A DNA stretch of 64,000 nucleotides, taken from positions 292,390 through 356,389 of the forward strand of contig NZ_JAENHL010000008.1 of assembly GCF_016595235.1 (NCBI RefSeq), read 5' to 3'. The position numbers and the translations under genes were made by a program. Of the stretch, positions 1-8,635 are shown one piece after another (within the stretch, counting starts at the first letter, position 1; every line of letters begins with the position of its first letter). Below the pieces are notes generated by a model. The model did not search any database. It saw only the letters and a list, made by a program, of their open reading frames with translations, and was not told the DNA's origin. The DNA comes from Taklimakanibacter albus (GTDB taxonomy: Bacteria; Pseudomonadota; Alphaproteobacteria; Rhizobiales; Aestuariivirgaceae).

Positions 1-776
1 TCGGGCGAGAAGATCGTGCCGTGGGTACCGCCCGGGACGACGACCATTTGTTTGGGCTCGTTGGCGGCGGCGAAGAGCTTCCGGCCCTCGGCGATGGGTA
101 TGACATGGTCCTGGTCGCCATGGATGACGAGGAGCGGCGCGTGGACCCGGCCGATAAAGGCGAATGAATCGAACCTGTCCTTCATGAGCCAGTGCACCGG
201 CAGCCACCAATAGGCCGCGGCGGCGATATCGGCGGCCGAATAATACGGCGCCTCGAGCGCGACCGCGCCGACCCGGCGCTCGGCGGCAAGCTGCACCGCG
301 ACGCCGCTGCCCAGCGACTCGCCCACCAGCATGATCGTCTCGGACTTCACCCCTTGCGCGATGAGCCAGTCATAGGCGGCGCGGGCATCCTTCACCAATC
401 CGGCTTCCGAGGGTTTTCCGGAGCTCGCGCCATAGCCGCGATAGGACACGAAGAGCACGCCAAAATCTCCGGCCTGATAGGCGGCAAACCGTTCACTTCG
501 GCCAGATATCTCACCGCCATTGCCATGAAAATAGAGAATGACCGGCCTTCCCGGCTTCGGCACCGTGTACCAGGCTTGCAACGTTTCGCCGTCTTCGGTC
601 ACCAGTCTCAGATCCGCCACGCCGACGAGGCCCGCGGCGGTGGCCGACAATCCCCGATGAGAGGGAAAATACTGATAGCTCCGTTGGCTCGCATACATGA
701 AGAGGGCGGCGAGCAGATAGAGCGATATGGCGGCGATGGCGGCCAGCCGCAGAACGGGAATCAGGCCGGCGCTCAT
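1..776 (-). CDS. Alpha/beta hydrolase, membrane-anchored, C-terminus beyond window
   Basis: A serine hydrolase of the alpha/beta fold (BEM46/ABHD13-like), of unknown substrate. I translated it by hand from the minus strand; 258 codons are visible and the C-terminus lies off the left edge. Residues about 5-28 form one hydrophobic segment, so it is probably anchored in the inner membrane. The oxyanion-region HGNGGE motif, the nucleophile elbow GESLGSG (Ser154), an acidic GDQDHVIP and the late His in GGTHGTIFS make a complete catalytic triad. The ATG overlaps the TGA of the upstream cupin gene by four bases (ATGA), so the two should be translationally coupled. Its place at the end of the DMSP-lyase-like cluster hints that it may act on an ester or thioester from the same pathway, but nothing in the sequence proves that. 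Confidence 0.85.
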   Translation of the reverse strand, partial: MSAGLIPVLRLAAIAAISLYLLAALFMYASQRSYQYFPSHRGLSATAAGLVGVADLRLVTEDGETLQAWYTVPKPGRPVILYFHGNGGEISGRSERFAAYQAGDFGVLFVSYRGYGASSGKPSEAGLVKDARAAYDWLIAQGVKSETIMLVGESLGSGVAVQLAAERRVGAVALEAPYYSAADIAAAAYWWLPVHWLMKDRFDSFAFIGRVHAPLLVIHGDQDHVIPIAEGRKLFAAANEPKQMVVVPGGTHGTIFSP

Positions 777-1390
777 GCGCCCTCCACCAGCCGGGCGGGT
801 GAGCCGACATCGCGCGTCCACGCCCAGACGGCGAGCAACGGGCTGGCATCGGTACGGGTTGCATGGCTCATGCGCGGCGGGTGCCAGACCGTCTCCCCAG
901 GGGAACGGCGGGTGAAGGCGCCGGCGTCCTTGCGCCAATCGCTCGGGCCGGTCAGGAGCCAGTAAAGCTCCGGCGCCTTATGCCAGTGATCGCGATAGAG
1001 CCGCCCCGGCCCCAGAAGCAGGAGCCCCATCAGGAAATCATCGCCGGGAAAGAATCCGTCGGGACCGACGATCTCGGCATAGGCGTAGTTGTCCATATAG
1101 CCTTCGCCCATCACGTCGTCGGAGTAGTTCGGATTCTGCTTCCAATGCAGGAACTCGTCGACCCCGGCGAGCGCGGCGGCGACCTCGGGAACGAGGAACA
1201 TGGATGTCGCAACGCATTCGGCGAAATGGCGCGTGGCGGGAAGCCGGCGCGAGCCTGGATCGATAGCCGCTGCCGGCGACAGGTCCTGAACGGCGAGGCG
1301 CGCCTTGACCTCAGCGGCTCCCTCGCCCTTGAGCGACGTGCGGATGGTGTCGATGACCCAGATGGCGGGACCGTAAATGTTGTCGTTCAA
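773..1390 (-). CDS. Cupin protein of the dimethylsulfoniopropionate (DMSP) lyase family (DddQ/DddL/DddW-like)
   Basis: 205 residues, about the length of DddQ. The cupin metal site is visible: Tyr132, His135, His137, Glu141 and Tyr143 in a YxxHxHxxxExY run, then His170 and His176 in HPPxxxH. This pattern is the hallmark of the DMSP-lyase cupin family, whose characterised members cleave DMSP to dimethyl sulfide and acrylate with Zn, Fe or Mn. The apparent start is a TTG preceded by a G-rich stretch, and no better in-frame start lies before the conserved core. It follows the iron-alcohol-dehydrogenase gene after a 213-bp gap and is fused by a 4-bp overlap to the alpha/beta hydrolase. Family membership is clear; activity on DMSP rather than another substrate is inference. 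Confidence 0.75.
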   Translation of the reverse strand: MNDNIYGPAIWVIDTIRTSLKGEGAAEVKARLAVQDLSPAAAIDPGSRRLPATRHFAECVATSMFLVPEVAAALAGVDEFLHWKQNPNYSDDVMGEGYMDNYAYAEIVGPDGFFPGDDFLMGLLLLGPGRLYRDHWHKAPELYWLLTGPSDWRKDAGAFTRRSPGETVWHPPRMSHATRTDASPLLAVWAWTRDVGSPARLVEGA

Positions 1391-1603
1391 CTACCCGCCC
1401 CCAACAACGCGGATCGGATAAAGCGATATCCACCCGATCGCGTCCCAGTTCTCAGACTCCACACCCATACATCACCAAAGGCAGAAGCGTTCCCAGGTGA
1501 CCCGATCCAAGCCCACCCGGATCGGATCGGCACTTTGTCCATTCTGCGTCGATTCCGAAACGCCATTCGCGCCGGTCGGTTAACGGCACGCGCCCCTCGC
1601 CCG

Positions 1604-2749
1604 TCATCGGAGGGCGTATACATTCTTCGCCAGCAGCAAGAGGTCGGCATCGCTCACATCGCGCACCGTGTTCCGCCGCATGGGCGCATGGGCAGCCGAC
1701 GCCATGCGCTCGGCCAGGAGTTCCGGCCGCTCGAGTTCGAGCCCATCGCCCGCGAAATCGACCTTGATGCGCGAGCGCCGCACCAGCCCCTCGAAGGCGC
1801 CCGCCACATTTCCGTCGGCCCCCATGGATCGCGCCACTTCGGCAAAAGCCTCCGGATTGCCGTCCTTGACCCAGTCGATCGTGGCCAGCATGGCCAGTCC
1901 GGTTGCCCGTCCATGTGGAACCGGTGCCAGCTCGGCCATGGCATGGGAGATATTATGCGCCAGCGCCGTACCGCAATTGTCGATGCCGATGCCGGCATAG
2001 CAGCTGCCGAGCAACAAGGCTCCCCTGGCCTCGAGATCGCCCGGCGTCGTCACCGCCCGCTCCAGCGCCCCCGAGATCAGCATGATCGCCTGGTGACAAT
2101 AGAGATCGTTGGCGGCATGCCGGTTACGGTTGGTGCAGGCCTCGATCGCATGAACCAGCGCGTCGAGACCGGTAGCCGCCGTAACGGCGGCCGGTACGCC
2201 CACGGTCAGCTCCGGATCGAGCAGCGCCAACATCGGCTTGAGCTCCGTGCCCCAGGCCCAGACCTTCCGGCCTTCCCTGTCAGTGAAAATACACGTGCGC
2301 GTCACTTCGGCCCCGGTGCCGGCCGTGGTCGGCACTGCGATGAGCGGCAGAGGATCGGCAGGCAACGCTGTCTCACAGAACCGATAGGCTTCGACCGCCA
2401 GGCCCGAGACGGCGCAGGCGGCGACGAGCTTCGCCGTGTCGAGCGCCGTGCCTCCGCCCAGCCCGATCACCACTCTGGCGTGGATCTCCCGCGCCATGGC
2501 GGCGGCGCGGTCGATGTCGCTGTATTTGGGTTCCCCTTTGAAACCGTCATAGAGGCTCGCGGCATGGCCGGCTTCCGCCAGAAGGCCGACGAGCTTGAGC
2601 GCCACGCCCGATGCGGTCATCGCCGGATCGGCAATGATCATGACCGCCGTCCCCTTGCCGGCAAAGCCGGTGACGCGGCCGGGCAACTCGGCCAACCGGC
2701 CATTGCCAAAAGCGATTTCAGGAACCGGGGCGAGAGAGAAGCTTTGCAT
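1604..2749 (-). CDS. Iron-containing alcohol dehydrogenase family protein
   Basis: 381 residues from the ATG at 2749, which has AGAGG eight bases upstream; a longer reading frame from 2785 lacks this and adds a non-family leader. NAD-binding GGGTALDTAK (about 98-107) and TTAGTGAEVT (141-150) are present. The metal ligands Asp196, His200, His265 and His279 keep the spacing known from E. coli FucO, so the enzyme should be an active Fe- or Zn-dependent NAD(P) alcohol/aldehyde oxidoreductase. It lies 80 bp downstream of the DddP-like gene on the same strand. Fe-ADH genes occur in known DMSP catabolic clusters (dddB), so oxidation of a C3 alcohol such as 3-hydroxypropionate is a plausible role, not shown here. 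Confidence 0.88.
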   Translation of the reverse strand: MQSFSLAPVPEIAFGNGRLAELPGRVTGFAGKGTAVMIIADPAMTASGVALKLVGLLAEAGHAASLYDGFKGEPKYSDIDRAAAMAREIHARVVIGLGGGTALDTAKLVAACAVSGLAVEAYRFCETALPADPLPLIAVPTTAGTGAEVTRTCIFTDREGRKVWAWGTELKPMLALLDPELTVGVPAAVTAATGLDALVHAIEACTNRNRHAANDLYCHQAIMLISGALERAVTTPGDLEARGALLLGSCYAGIGIDNCGTALAHNISHAMAELAPVPHGRATGLAMLATIDWVKDGNPEAFAEVARSMGADGNVAGAFEGLVRRSRIKVDFAGDGLELERPELLAERMASAAHAPMRRNTVRDVSDADLLLLAKNVYALR

Positions 2750-2829
2750 GCCTATGCCTCTAGATAGGCATTCCCGGGCGATCAAGCGTCAAACCGCTTC
2801 ACCTTTTCACAAAGCGAGCGCGACAGGCC

Positions 2830-4092
2830 TCACACCCAATCCTCGAAGGGGAAATTGTCCAGCCGCTCGGTGCCGGTCTCGGTGACGACGACCTGGATCT
2901 CGAGCTTCACCGTCTCGCCGGCGCGTTTCGAGCCGGTGCAGCTTTCGACGCACAGACACATTCCGGGCTCGAAGACCCCGTCATAACCTTTGCCCTTGTC
3001 CATATCGACATGGGTCGGCACGGATGGATACTCATCGCAAAGCCCCACCCCGTGCAGCGCCACGCCGTAGCGGTTCTCGTGATACTCCTCCGGCATGCGC
3101 AATGACTTGTCGTTGAACTCGCGGAAACTCATGCCGGGCTTGATGATCGACCAGTTGTGCATGATCTGCTCGAGCGCGAAGGCATAAAGCTCCTTCTGCA
3201 TCGGTTTCGGCTTGACGAGGCCGACGGTCCAGGCGCGCGACAGATCGGCGCAATAGCCGTAAGGCCCGATCAGATCGGTGTCGAAGGAGAGCATGTCGCC
3301 CTCCTTGCCGACATGGCCGGAGCATTCCTTGAACCACGGATAGGTGCGCTCGCCGATCGCCAGGAGCCGCGTCTCGATCCATTCGCCGCCATTGCGGATG
3401 TTCTCGTAATGAAGCTCGGCCCAGACCTCGTTCTCGGATTTTCCGGGCAGCGAATTCTCGCGCATGCGCCACATGCCGGCCTCGCAGACCTTGATCGTCC
3501 AGCCCATGAGCTCCAGCTCGTCGGGCGACTTGATCATGCGCGCGGTCTCGGTGAGCTCCTGGCCCTCGACCAGCGTGAAACCACGGGCGCGCAGGAGATC
3601 GACGCCCAAGGGTTCTATCTTGTCGACGGCGAGGCGTTTGTTGCCGCCGCCATGCTGGCGCATGAGATCGGCGATTTCGTCGGCCCATTTGCCGGCGCTT
3701 TCGGTCAATCGGGGGCCGCTCGCGAAATAGAACCAGCTGGTGCAGGGCCGGACCTCGTCCACCATCGGCAGGCCCTCGGCCAGATGCAGCGCTTGCGCAT
3801 ATTCGAAACAGATGGTGGGACCATCGGCAAAGATCAGCGCGTATCGCGACGGATTATGCATGGTCCAGATCTGCATGTCCGAGCAGTCCGTCGCATAGCG
3901 GATATTGAGCGGGTCATAGACCAGGATGGCCGCACAATCATGCTCGACGAGCTTCTGCTTGATGCGGCCATGGCGATAGGCCCTGACGCGCGCCAGAGTC
4001 GCGGGGCTGATCGGGTCCTTCAGCGGCTTGCTGCCGGCGTCGAAGTTCAGATAGGCCGGCTTGCGGGGATCACTGAAGACCTTCACGTCCAT
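2830..4092 (-). CDS. dddP: DddP-like M24-family enzyme (putative DMSP lyase)
   Basis: 420 residues, creatinase N-domain followed by an M24 'pita-bread' domain. DddP is a metallopeptidase-fold enzyme that cleaves DMSP to dimethyl sulfide plus acrylate. Compared from memory with Roseovarius and Ruegeria DddP, whole stretches match (DPLNIRYATD, ENIRxGGEWIETRLLA, SFDTDLIGPYG, HGVGLCDE). The six dinuclear-metal ligands appear as Asp271, Asp273, Asp283, His347, Glu383 and Glu398, at a near-constant offset from the published ones. Asp353 sits where the reported catalytic base Asp377 should be. A good AGAGG lies before the ATG, 11 bp after the cyclodeaminase-family gene. The alternative is another M24 lyase or ectoine-hydrolase-like enzyme, but the motifs fit DddP better. 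Activity is untested. Confidence 0.75.
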   Translation of the reverse strand: MDVKVFSDPRKPAYLNFDAGSKPLKDPISPATLARVRAYRHGRIKQKLVEHDCAAILVYDPLNIRYATDCSDMQIWTMHNPSRYALIFADGPTICFEYAQALHLAEGLPMVDEVRPCTSWFYFASGPRLTESAGKWADEIADLMRQHGGGNKRLAVDKIEPLGVDLLRARGFTLVEGQELTETARMIKSPDELELMGWTIKVCEAGMWRMRENSLPGKSENEVWAELHYENIRNGGEWIETRLLAIGERTYPWFKECSGHVGKEGDMLSFDTDLIGPYGYCADLSRAWTVGLVKPKPMQKELYAFALEQIMHNWSIIKPGMSFREFNDKSLRMPEEYHENRYGVALHGVGLCDEYPSVPTHVDMDKGKGYDGVFEPGMCLCVESCTGSKRAGETVKLEIQVVVTETGTERLDNFPFEDWV

Positions 4093-4103
4093 TGATTTTC
4101 CTC

Positions 4104-5021
4104 TCAGCTCAGATTGCGCCAGATGAACATTGCCGTGAACAGATCGAGATGTGCGCCGCCGCCGTTCTTGAACAGCGTGATTTCATCGGGTTGGCGCTTG
4201 ACGTCATATCCATCGCGGCAAAGCTCGAACAAATCGGCTTCGATATCTTCGCGCGTTATCACACCGCGGCGCAAGGGATCGCCCAAATCACCAGGCTGTT
4301 CGATGGCGAACCAGCGGCTGTCGACGAAGAGCCGGGCGCGGCGCACCGCCTCGTCGTCGCATTCGCGCATTTCAGGCGTGAAGCCGCCGACGAGATCGAG
4401 ATGGGCGCCGGGCTTGAGCCATGCGCCCTTGATCACCGGCACGGTCGCGGACGTGGCGCAGCTGATGATGTCCGCTTTGCCGGCCACATCCTCCAGATCA
4501 TCGGCGATCCGCCCTTTTACCTCATGCGCCAGTCTCTCGGCCTTGGCGCGGTCGCGGTTCCAGACATAGACCTTTTCGATCCCGGGACGGATGGCCCGAT
4601 GCGCATCGATCAGATAGGGGGCGAGGCTGCCGGCGCCGACCATCAGCAGGATGCGGGCGTCCGGATTGGACAGAAGGCGCGATCCCAAGGCGGAGTCGGC
4701 GGCCGTCTTGCGATAGGTCAGCGCCGTTCCGTCCAGCACGCCCAGCGGCTCTCCGGTCGCCCCATCGAACAAGGGATAGAGCGCCTGCACCGCCGGCAGA
4801 TCACGGTTCCCCGGGAACACCGTCACCACCTTGGTTCCCATGGCGACGCCCGGCTGCCAGGCCGGCAGGTTGAAATAGGTCTCCCGGTGCCCATCCCGCT
4901 CCCAATGGATCTCGGAGCGATCGACCTTGGGCTCCGGGCCCTTATGGGCTTCCGCCAAGGCATCACAAAGGTTCGTCCAGGCGCAGAGGCGGTGGACGTC
5001 TTCGGCAGAAACAAATCGCAT
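4104..5021 (-). CDS. Ornithine cyclodeaminase / mu-crystallin family oxidoreductase
   Basis: 305 residues. Enzymes of this family bind NAD(P) and act as cyclodeaminases, imine or ketimine reductases or amino-acid dehydrogenases. The Rossmann nucleotide site is seen as VGAGSLAPY (about 128-136), followed by the family's YVWNRDRAKAERLA strand-helix and the C-terminal KNGGGAHLDLFTA. The substrate cannot be named. It starts inside the stop of the DUF1194 gene (TGATG, one shared base) and is 11 bp ahead of the DddP-like gene, so all three should be one transcript. A cyclodeaminase (EutC) also accompanies an M24 hydrolase in ectoine catabolism, which is the main competing reading of this neighbourhood. 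Confidence 0.85.
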   Translation of the reverse strand: MRFVSAEDVHRLCAWTNLCDALAEAHKGPEPKVDRSEIHWERDGHRETYFNLPAWQPGVAMGTKVVTVFPGNRDLPAVQALYPLFDGATGEPLGVLDGTALTYRKTAADSALGSRLLSNPDARILLMVGAGSLAPYLIDAHRAIRPGIEKVYVWNRDRAKAERLAHEVKGRIADDLEDVAGKADIISCATSATVPVIKGAWLKPGAHLDLVGGFTPEMRECDDEAVRRARLFVDSRWFAIEQPGDLGDPLRRGVITREDIEADLFELCRDGYDVKRQPDEITLFKNGGGAHLDLFTAMFIWRNLS

Positions 5022-5728
5022 CAGGAGATTCCGGGTCCGGTGATTTCGCGCAGGAGCTTCTTATAGATCGCCTGGGTATAGGCCGCATAGTCGTCTGCCG
5101 GGATGACAAAATTACCCTGACCGCCGACGACATTCTCCTCGAAATATTTATCGAGCGTCGGCCATTCATTGAGGATGGTCAGCGCATTGATGGTGATGCC
5201 CATCTTGACCACCTTGTTGCGCGACAGAGCGACCGGCGGGCCGATATTGTTGCGCCCGTCGGAAGAGACGTCGATCACCTGACGCAGGCTCGGCGGCGCC
5301 TGCGGGAAAAGTGCCGCGGCATATTCGAGCGCCATCGAGATGGAGGTGCCGCCCTCGGCCAGGCGGCGCGGGATCTCGGCGAGCGAGGCCCCCAGCCGGT
5401 CGGCGTCCTTTTCATTCGCGATGATCATCCAGGGGATGATCACCATCTGATTGGCCTCGTCAGACCATTGCATGGCGAGGACGGCGATGCGCCCGTTCGG
5501 CCCCTTGGTGATCGCCTCCTTGACCTCAGGGCGCCTGAAGGCATCGCCGAGCCCTTGCATCTGCAGGCGGAACTCATTGGCATCGACGCTGAAGGAGCAA
5601 TCGATGGCGAGGATAAGGGCCAGGTCGACCTCGGGCTGCTGGGCATAAAGGGGGGTGCGGCCGGGGCCGGCCACCCAGGTAAGGCCAAGCAGCAGGCACA
5701 AAAGCGCCAGCAGACGACGTATGGGCAT
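5021..5728 (-). CDS. DUF1194 (VWA-like) secreted protein
   Basis: 235 residues from the ATG at 5728, which has GAGG six bases upstream. A longer open frame exists but is an unlikely leader. Residues 1-29 are a signal peptide ending PLYA. The mature protein begins with a von Willebrand A-like fold: a MIDAS-type DCSFS (D-x-S-x-S), then a WSDEAN strand and an EGGTSI segment. DUF1194 proteins are common in alphaproteobacteria and their function is unknown; a periplasmic protein-binding role is the usual guess. It is the first gene of the minus-strand cluster and overlaps the cyclodeaminase gene by one base. The 195 bp up to divergent moaA should hold promoters for both directions. Confidence 0.85.
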   Translation of the reverse strand: MPIRRLLALLCLLLGLTWVAGPGRTPLYAQQPEVDLALILAIDCSFSVDANEFRLQMQGLGDAFRRPEVKEAITKGPNGRIAVLAMQWSDEANQMVIIPWMIIANEKDADRLGASLAEIPRRLAEGGTSISMALEYAAALFPQAPPSLRQVIDVSSDGRNNIGPPVALSRNKVVKMGITINALTILNEWPTLDKYFEENVVGGQGNFVIPADDYAAYTQAIYKKLLREITGPGIS

Positions 5729-5923
5729 CAGAACCTCGATTCGCGGCCAATGCCACCAGCCACGTAATCTTATGGCCAGCTTTGCGGCCGGGTAAAGACG
5801 CAAAGCGCTCACCCTTCCTGCTGCTGACAAAGCCGGGCGGCGGCCGCTGGTCGGCTCCAGGCTCATGGCGGGTGTGACCCTGGTGGACTTGACGAGAGGC
5901 CGCCAAAGCCCGACATCTGGGGC

Positions 5924-6955
5924 ATGAATACGCCCGTCACGCGCCCTGTCGTTTCCGGGCCGGCTTTGGTTGACCCCTTCGGCCGGCATGTGACCTATCT
6001 GCGCGTGTCAGTGACCGACCGCTGCGACTTCCGCTGTGTCTACTGCATGGCGGAGGACATGACCTTCCTGCCCAAAAAGGACCTGCTGACGCTCGAGGAA
6101 CTCGAGCGCGTCTGCGCGGCCTTTATCGGGCGCGGCGTCCGCAAGATCAGGCTCACCGGCGGCGAGCCGCTGGTGCGCCGCAATGTCATGTCGCTGATCG
6201 AAAATCTGGGCCGGCATGTGAAAGCGGGCGCGCTCGAGGAACTGACGCTGACCACCAATGGCAGCCAGCTCGCCCGTTATGCCACGGAGCTCGTGGACCA
6301 TGGCGTCCGACGCATAAACGTGTCGGTCGACACGCTGGACGAGCAGAAATTCCGTGCCATCACCCGCTGGGGCGATCTCAAGAAGGTGAAGGACGGCATC
6401 GCCGCGGCGCAGAAGGCAGGGCTGGCGATCAAGATCAATGCCGTGGCGCTCAAGGGCGTCAATGACGACGAGATCCCGGAAATGATCCGCTGGGCGCATG
6501 GCGAGGGCATGGACCTCACCCTGATCGAGACCATGCCGCTCGGCGACATCGACGGCGACCGCACCGAGCAATATCTGCCTCTGTCGGTGCTGCGCGCTCA
6601 ATTGATGGACCAGTTCACTTTCGCCGACATCCCCTACAAGACGGGCGGCCCGGCACGTTATGTCGAGGTCAAGGAGACCGGCGGGCGGCTCGGCTTCATC
6701 ACGCCCCTCACCCACAATTTCTGCGAGAGCTGCAACCGCGTGCGCCTCACCTGCACCGGTACCCTTTTCATGTGTCTCGGCCAGGAGGACGCCGCCGATC
6801 TGCGCGCCCCCCTGCGCGCGTCCGACGACAATGATCTCCTCAATACGGCGATCGACGAAGCGATCTCTCGCAAGCCCAAGGGCCATGACTTCATCATCGA
6901 CCGCCGGCACAACAAGCCGGCTTTGTCGCGCCATATGAGCGTGACGGGCGGCTGA
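5924..6955 (+). CDS. moaA: GTP 3',8-cyclase MoaA (molybdenum cofactor synthesis)
   Basis: 343 residues, the usual MoaA length. It is a radical-SAM enzyme that, with MoaC, turns GTP into cyclic pyranopterin monophosphate in the cytoplasm. The N-terminal [4Fe-4S] SAM cluster is Cys34, Cys38 and Cys41 (CDFRCVYC). The C-terminal substrate-binding cluster is Cys267, Cys270 and Cys284 (C-x2-C-x13-C). The chain ends in the conserved Gly-Gly. The SAM-binding GGEPLVRR is also present. No strong Shine-Dalgarno precedes the ATG at 5924, but a later start would remove essential N-terminal residues. No other moa gene is near. Confidence 0.97.
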   Translation: MNTPVTRPVVSGPALVDPFGRHVTYLRVSVTDRCDFRCVYCMAEDMTFLPKKDLLTLEELERVCAAFIGRGVRKIRLTGGEPLVRRNVMSLIENLGRHVKAGALEELTLTTNGSQLARYATELVDHGVRRINVSVDTLDEQKFRAITRWGDLKKVKDGIAAAQKAGLAIKINAVALKGVNDDEIPEMIRWAHGEGMDLTLIETMPLGDIDGDRTEQYLPLSVLRAQLMDQFTFADIPYKTGGPARYVEVKETGGRLGFITPLTHNFCESCNRVRLTCTGTLFMCLGQEDAADLRAPLRASDDNDLLNTAIDEAISRKPKGHDFIIDRRHNKPALSRHMSVTGG

Positions 6956-6973
6956 GCCGATCGACACCCCGTT

Positions 6974-8008
6974 TCATTCCGTCAGCGAAGACCAGCCGCG
7001 CCACAGTTCGGGGTGAGTCCCGACGCAAGGGGCGAGCCGCGCGACGAAGTCCTCCGTCGCTTCCATTATTGCCGCTCGGCGGTCCGTACCGCTCATCATC
7101 AATGGGCTGCCGATGCTCACCGTGAAATGCGGCGCCTCCGGCGACGGCCGCGTAAAGACCGGCAGGATGGGACAGCCCATCTTGAAGGCGAGCGCCGGAG
7201 CACCAGTCGCCAGTTGGAGTTTCCCGCGCATGAAGGGCGTCCGAACGAGCGTCCGTCCTTCATAGGCACAGGCGAGGAGTGAGATAAGTCCGTTCTCGCC
7301 GAGCCGCTGCTCCAGTCTGCGGCGCGCATCATCGGGCCTGTCGCGGTCGAAGACGACAAATTCCCGCACATGGCGCCTGCCAACCTTCATATGAACCGGA
7401 TTGAGGCACCGCACGCCGAAGCACGTCGACGAAAAACCGTGCTCGGGGCGGATCACATGCGTCAGAGGCTGCCCCAGCTCGTGAAAGGCCTGGCGAACGA
7501 CCTCGCTGGCGAAGACGAAATCGGCGATCCAGATGACGGCGCCACGCCCGCCGGCAAGGGCTTCGGCGACATGCTCCCTTCCTTCCACGGCGATCTCATA
7601 GACTGAACTGCCGCCGAGCTGCTTGAGGAAGAAAGCAAGGGACGTCAGCTTCTGTGCGAGCTGACGGCGGCGGAGAGCAGCCGCCTCGTCACGCGAAAGC
7701 CCACCCAGAGCGACAAAGGTTTCGAGCGAAGCCTCCTGGCGGAAACCGGCCGGCAACAGCTCGGCCAGGCGCACCGCCGCGGCACGAAGCTGGCGGGCGG
7801 GCAGAAGCGACGCGACCGGCGTTGCCGCGAGCACACCGAGGGCCAACAGGTCGGCCAGGCCGAATAATTGGCGATCAACCGTGGGCGCGGGACGCGTGAT
7901 GATCCGTGCGTCTTGAGGATCGGAAACTTGGATATTGGTCGTGGTATCGGGTAGCGCTCCGCGCCTCAGGCAAGGCGGAGTGTTTGCAGGGACTGCAAAT
8001 TCGGACAT
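6974..8008 (-). CDS. HtrB/LpxL-type lysophospholipid acyltransferase-like protein
   Basis: 344 residues with a good GGAGG before the ATG. The overall layout (hydrophobic alpha-helical N-half, then a VIWIADFVFASE segment, RPEHGFS, and a C-terminal CPILPVF strand) resembles the lipid A / lysophospholipid acyltransferase superfamily. These enzymes transfer acyl chains to lipid A or lyso-lipids at the inner membrane. The hallmark HxxxxD/E is not present: an Asp occupies the expected His position. The protein may therefore be a non-canonical or inactive member. It is convergent with moaA, with only 18 bp between the stop codons. Substrate unknown. Confidence 0.65.
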   Translation of the reverse strand: MSEFAVPANTPPCLRRGALPDTTTNIQVSDPQDARIITRPAPTVDRQLFGLADLLALGVLAATPVASLLPARQLRAAAVRLAELLPAGFRQEASLETFVALGGLSRDEAAALRRRQLAQKLTSLAFFLKQLGGSSVYEIAVEGREHVAEALAGGRGAVIWIADFVFASEVVRQAFHELGQPLTHVIRPEHGFSSTCFGVRCLNPVHMKVGRRHVREFVVFDRDRPDDARRRLEQRLGENGLISLLACAYEGRTLVRTPFMRGKLQLATGAPALAFKMGCPILPVFTRPSPEAPHFTVSIGSPLMMSGTDRRAAIMEATEDFVARLAPCVGTHPELWRGWSSLTE

Positions 8009-8068
8009 GGCAAAGCCTCCAAGAACATAGCGATCTCGCGCGCAGCGAAACGATGCGCGCGTCGGATG

Positions 8069-8470
8069 CTATGCGGCTCTGGGAGGTCTCTCGGAGGGTG
8101 ACTGTTCGAAGGGAATCAGCCGGTCGAGCGGCATGGCCCGGCAGGCAAGCGAGGCCGGCTTGACGAACAACGACGCCGGGGTCGACATCACTCCCGCGCC
8201 GGAACAGGCGGCGGAGGTGCAGCAGGAAGTCTGCGCTCCCTCCTTGTCGTGATGCTCTTTACCGTCGCCGCGATGCACATGGTCGGGCTCGGCCGCTACG
8301 ACGAGTTGCGCCGTTAAGGTGGAAGTCCCTTGCGCCGCGGACGGCGCCGAAGTTTCGAAGCCAAGCAGGCAAATCAAGGCAAGGGCCATGACCATACCGC
8401 CAAACATCCGGAAACTCGCCACCATCGACGTCAACCTAGTACCCGCGCTCCAAAAACCGACATTCTTCAA
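8069..8470 (-). CDS. Small His/Cys-containing exported protein, unknown
   Basis: 133 residues. A hydrophobic segment (about 25-42) suggests a signal or membrane anchor; an internal start at residue 16 or 26 would put it closer to the N-terminus. The likely exported part has a His/acid-rich patch (EPDHVHRGDGKEHHDKEG) followed by a CCTSAAC cysteine group and a Pro/Arg-rich tail. This composition resembles small periplasmic metal-binding proteins (DUF2946 or CopL-like), but I do not recognise a family. It lies 60 bp upstream of the acyltransferase gene on the same strand. The start codon is uncertain. Confidence 0.5.
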   Translation of the reverse strand: MKNVGFWSAGTRLTSMVASFRMFGGMVMALALICLLGFETSAPSAAQGTSTLTAQLVVAAEPDHVHRGDGKEHHDKEGAQTSCCTSAACSGAGVMSTPASLFVKPASLACRAMPLDRLIPFEQSPSERPPRAA

Positions 8471-8635
8471 GACAGCAGCCCACCCATGTACCAGGATGGT
8501 CCATCACGCCTTCCCGCACGCAGGAATTGTGCCAGATGGTTCTTTATTTCCCATTGTTCTCTGACCAGGATGTCCGGCAAATTGACTGACAATTCGCAGC
8601 AAGCCTATCCTCCTTGATCCTGGCGGTGATTTGAC

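Noticed and set aside
863-2767. Long plus-strand open frame of 634 codons
   Set aside because: It runs antisense through the cupin and Fe-ADH genes, has no recognisable domain and Arg/Gly/His-rich composition typical of a shadow frame in GC-rich DNA.
4092-4104. Ectoine-catabolism cluster (DoeA/EutD + EutC)
   Set aside because: The M24 protein carries DddP-specific stretches rather than those I know from ectoine hydrolase, and no doeB or eutB is present; kept as an alternative only.
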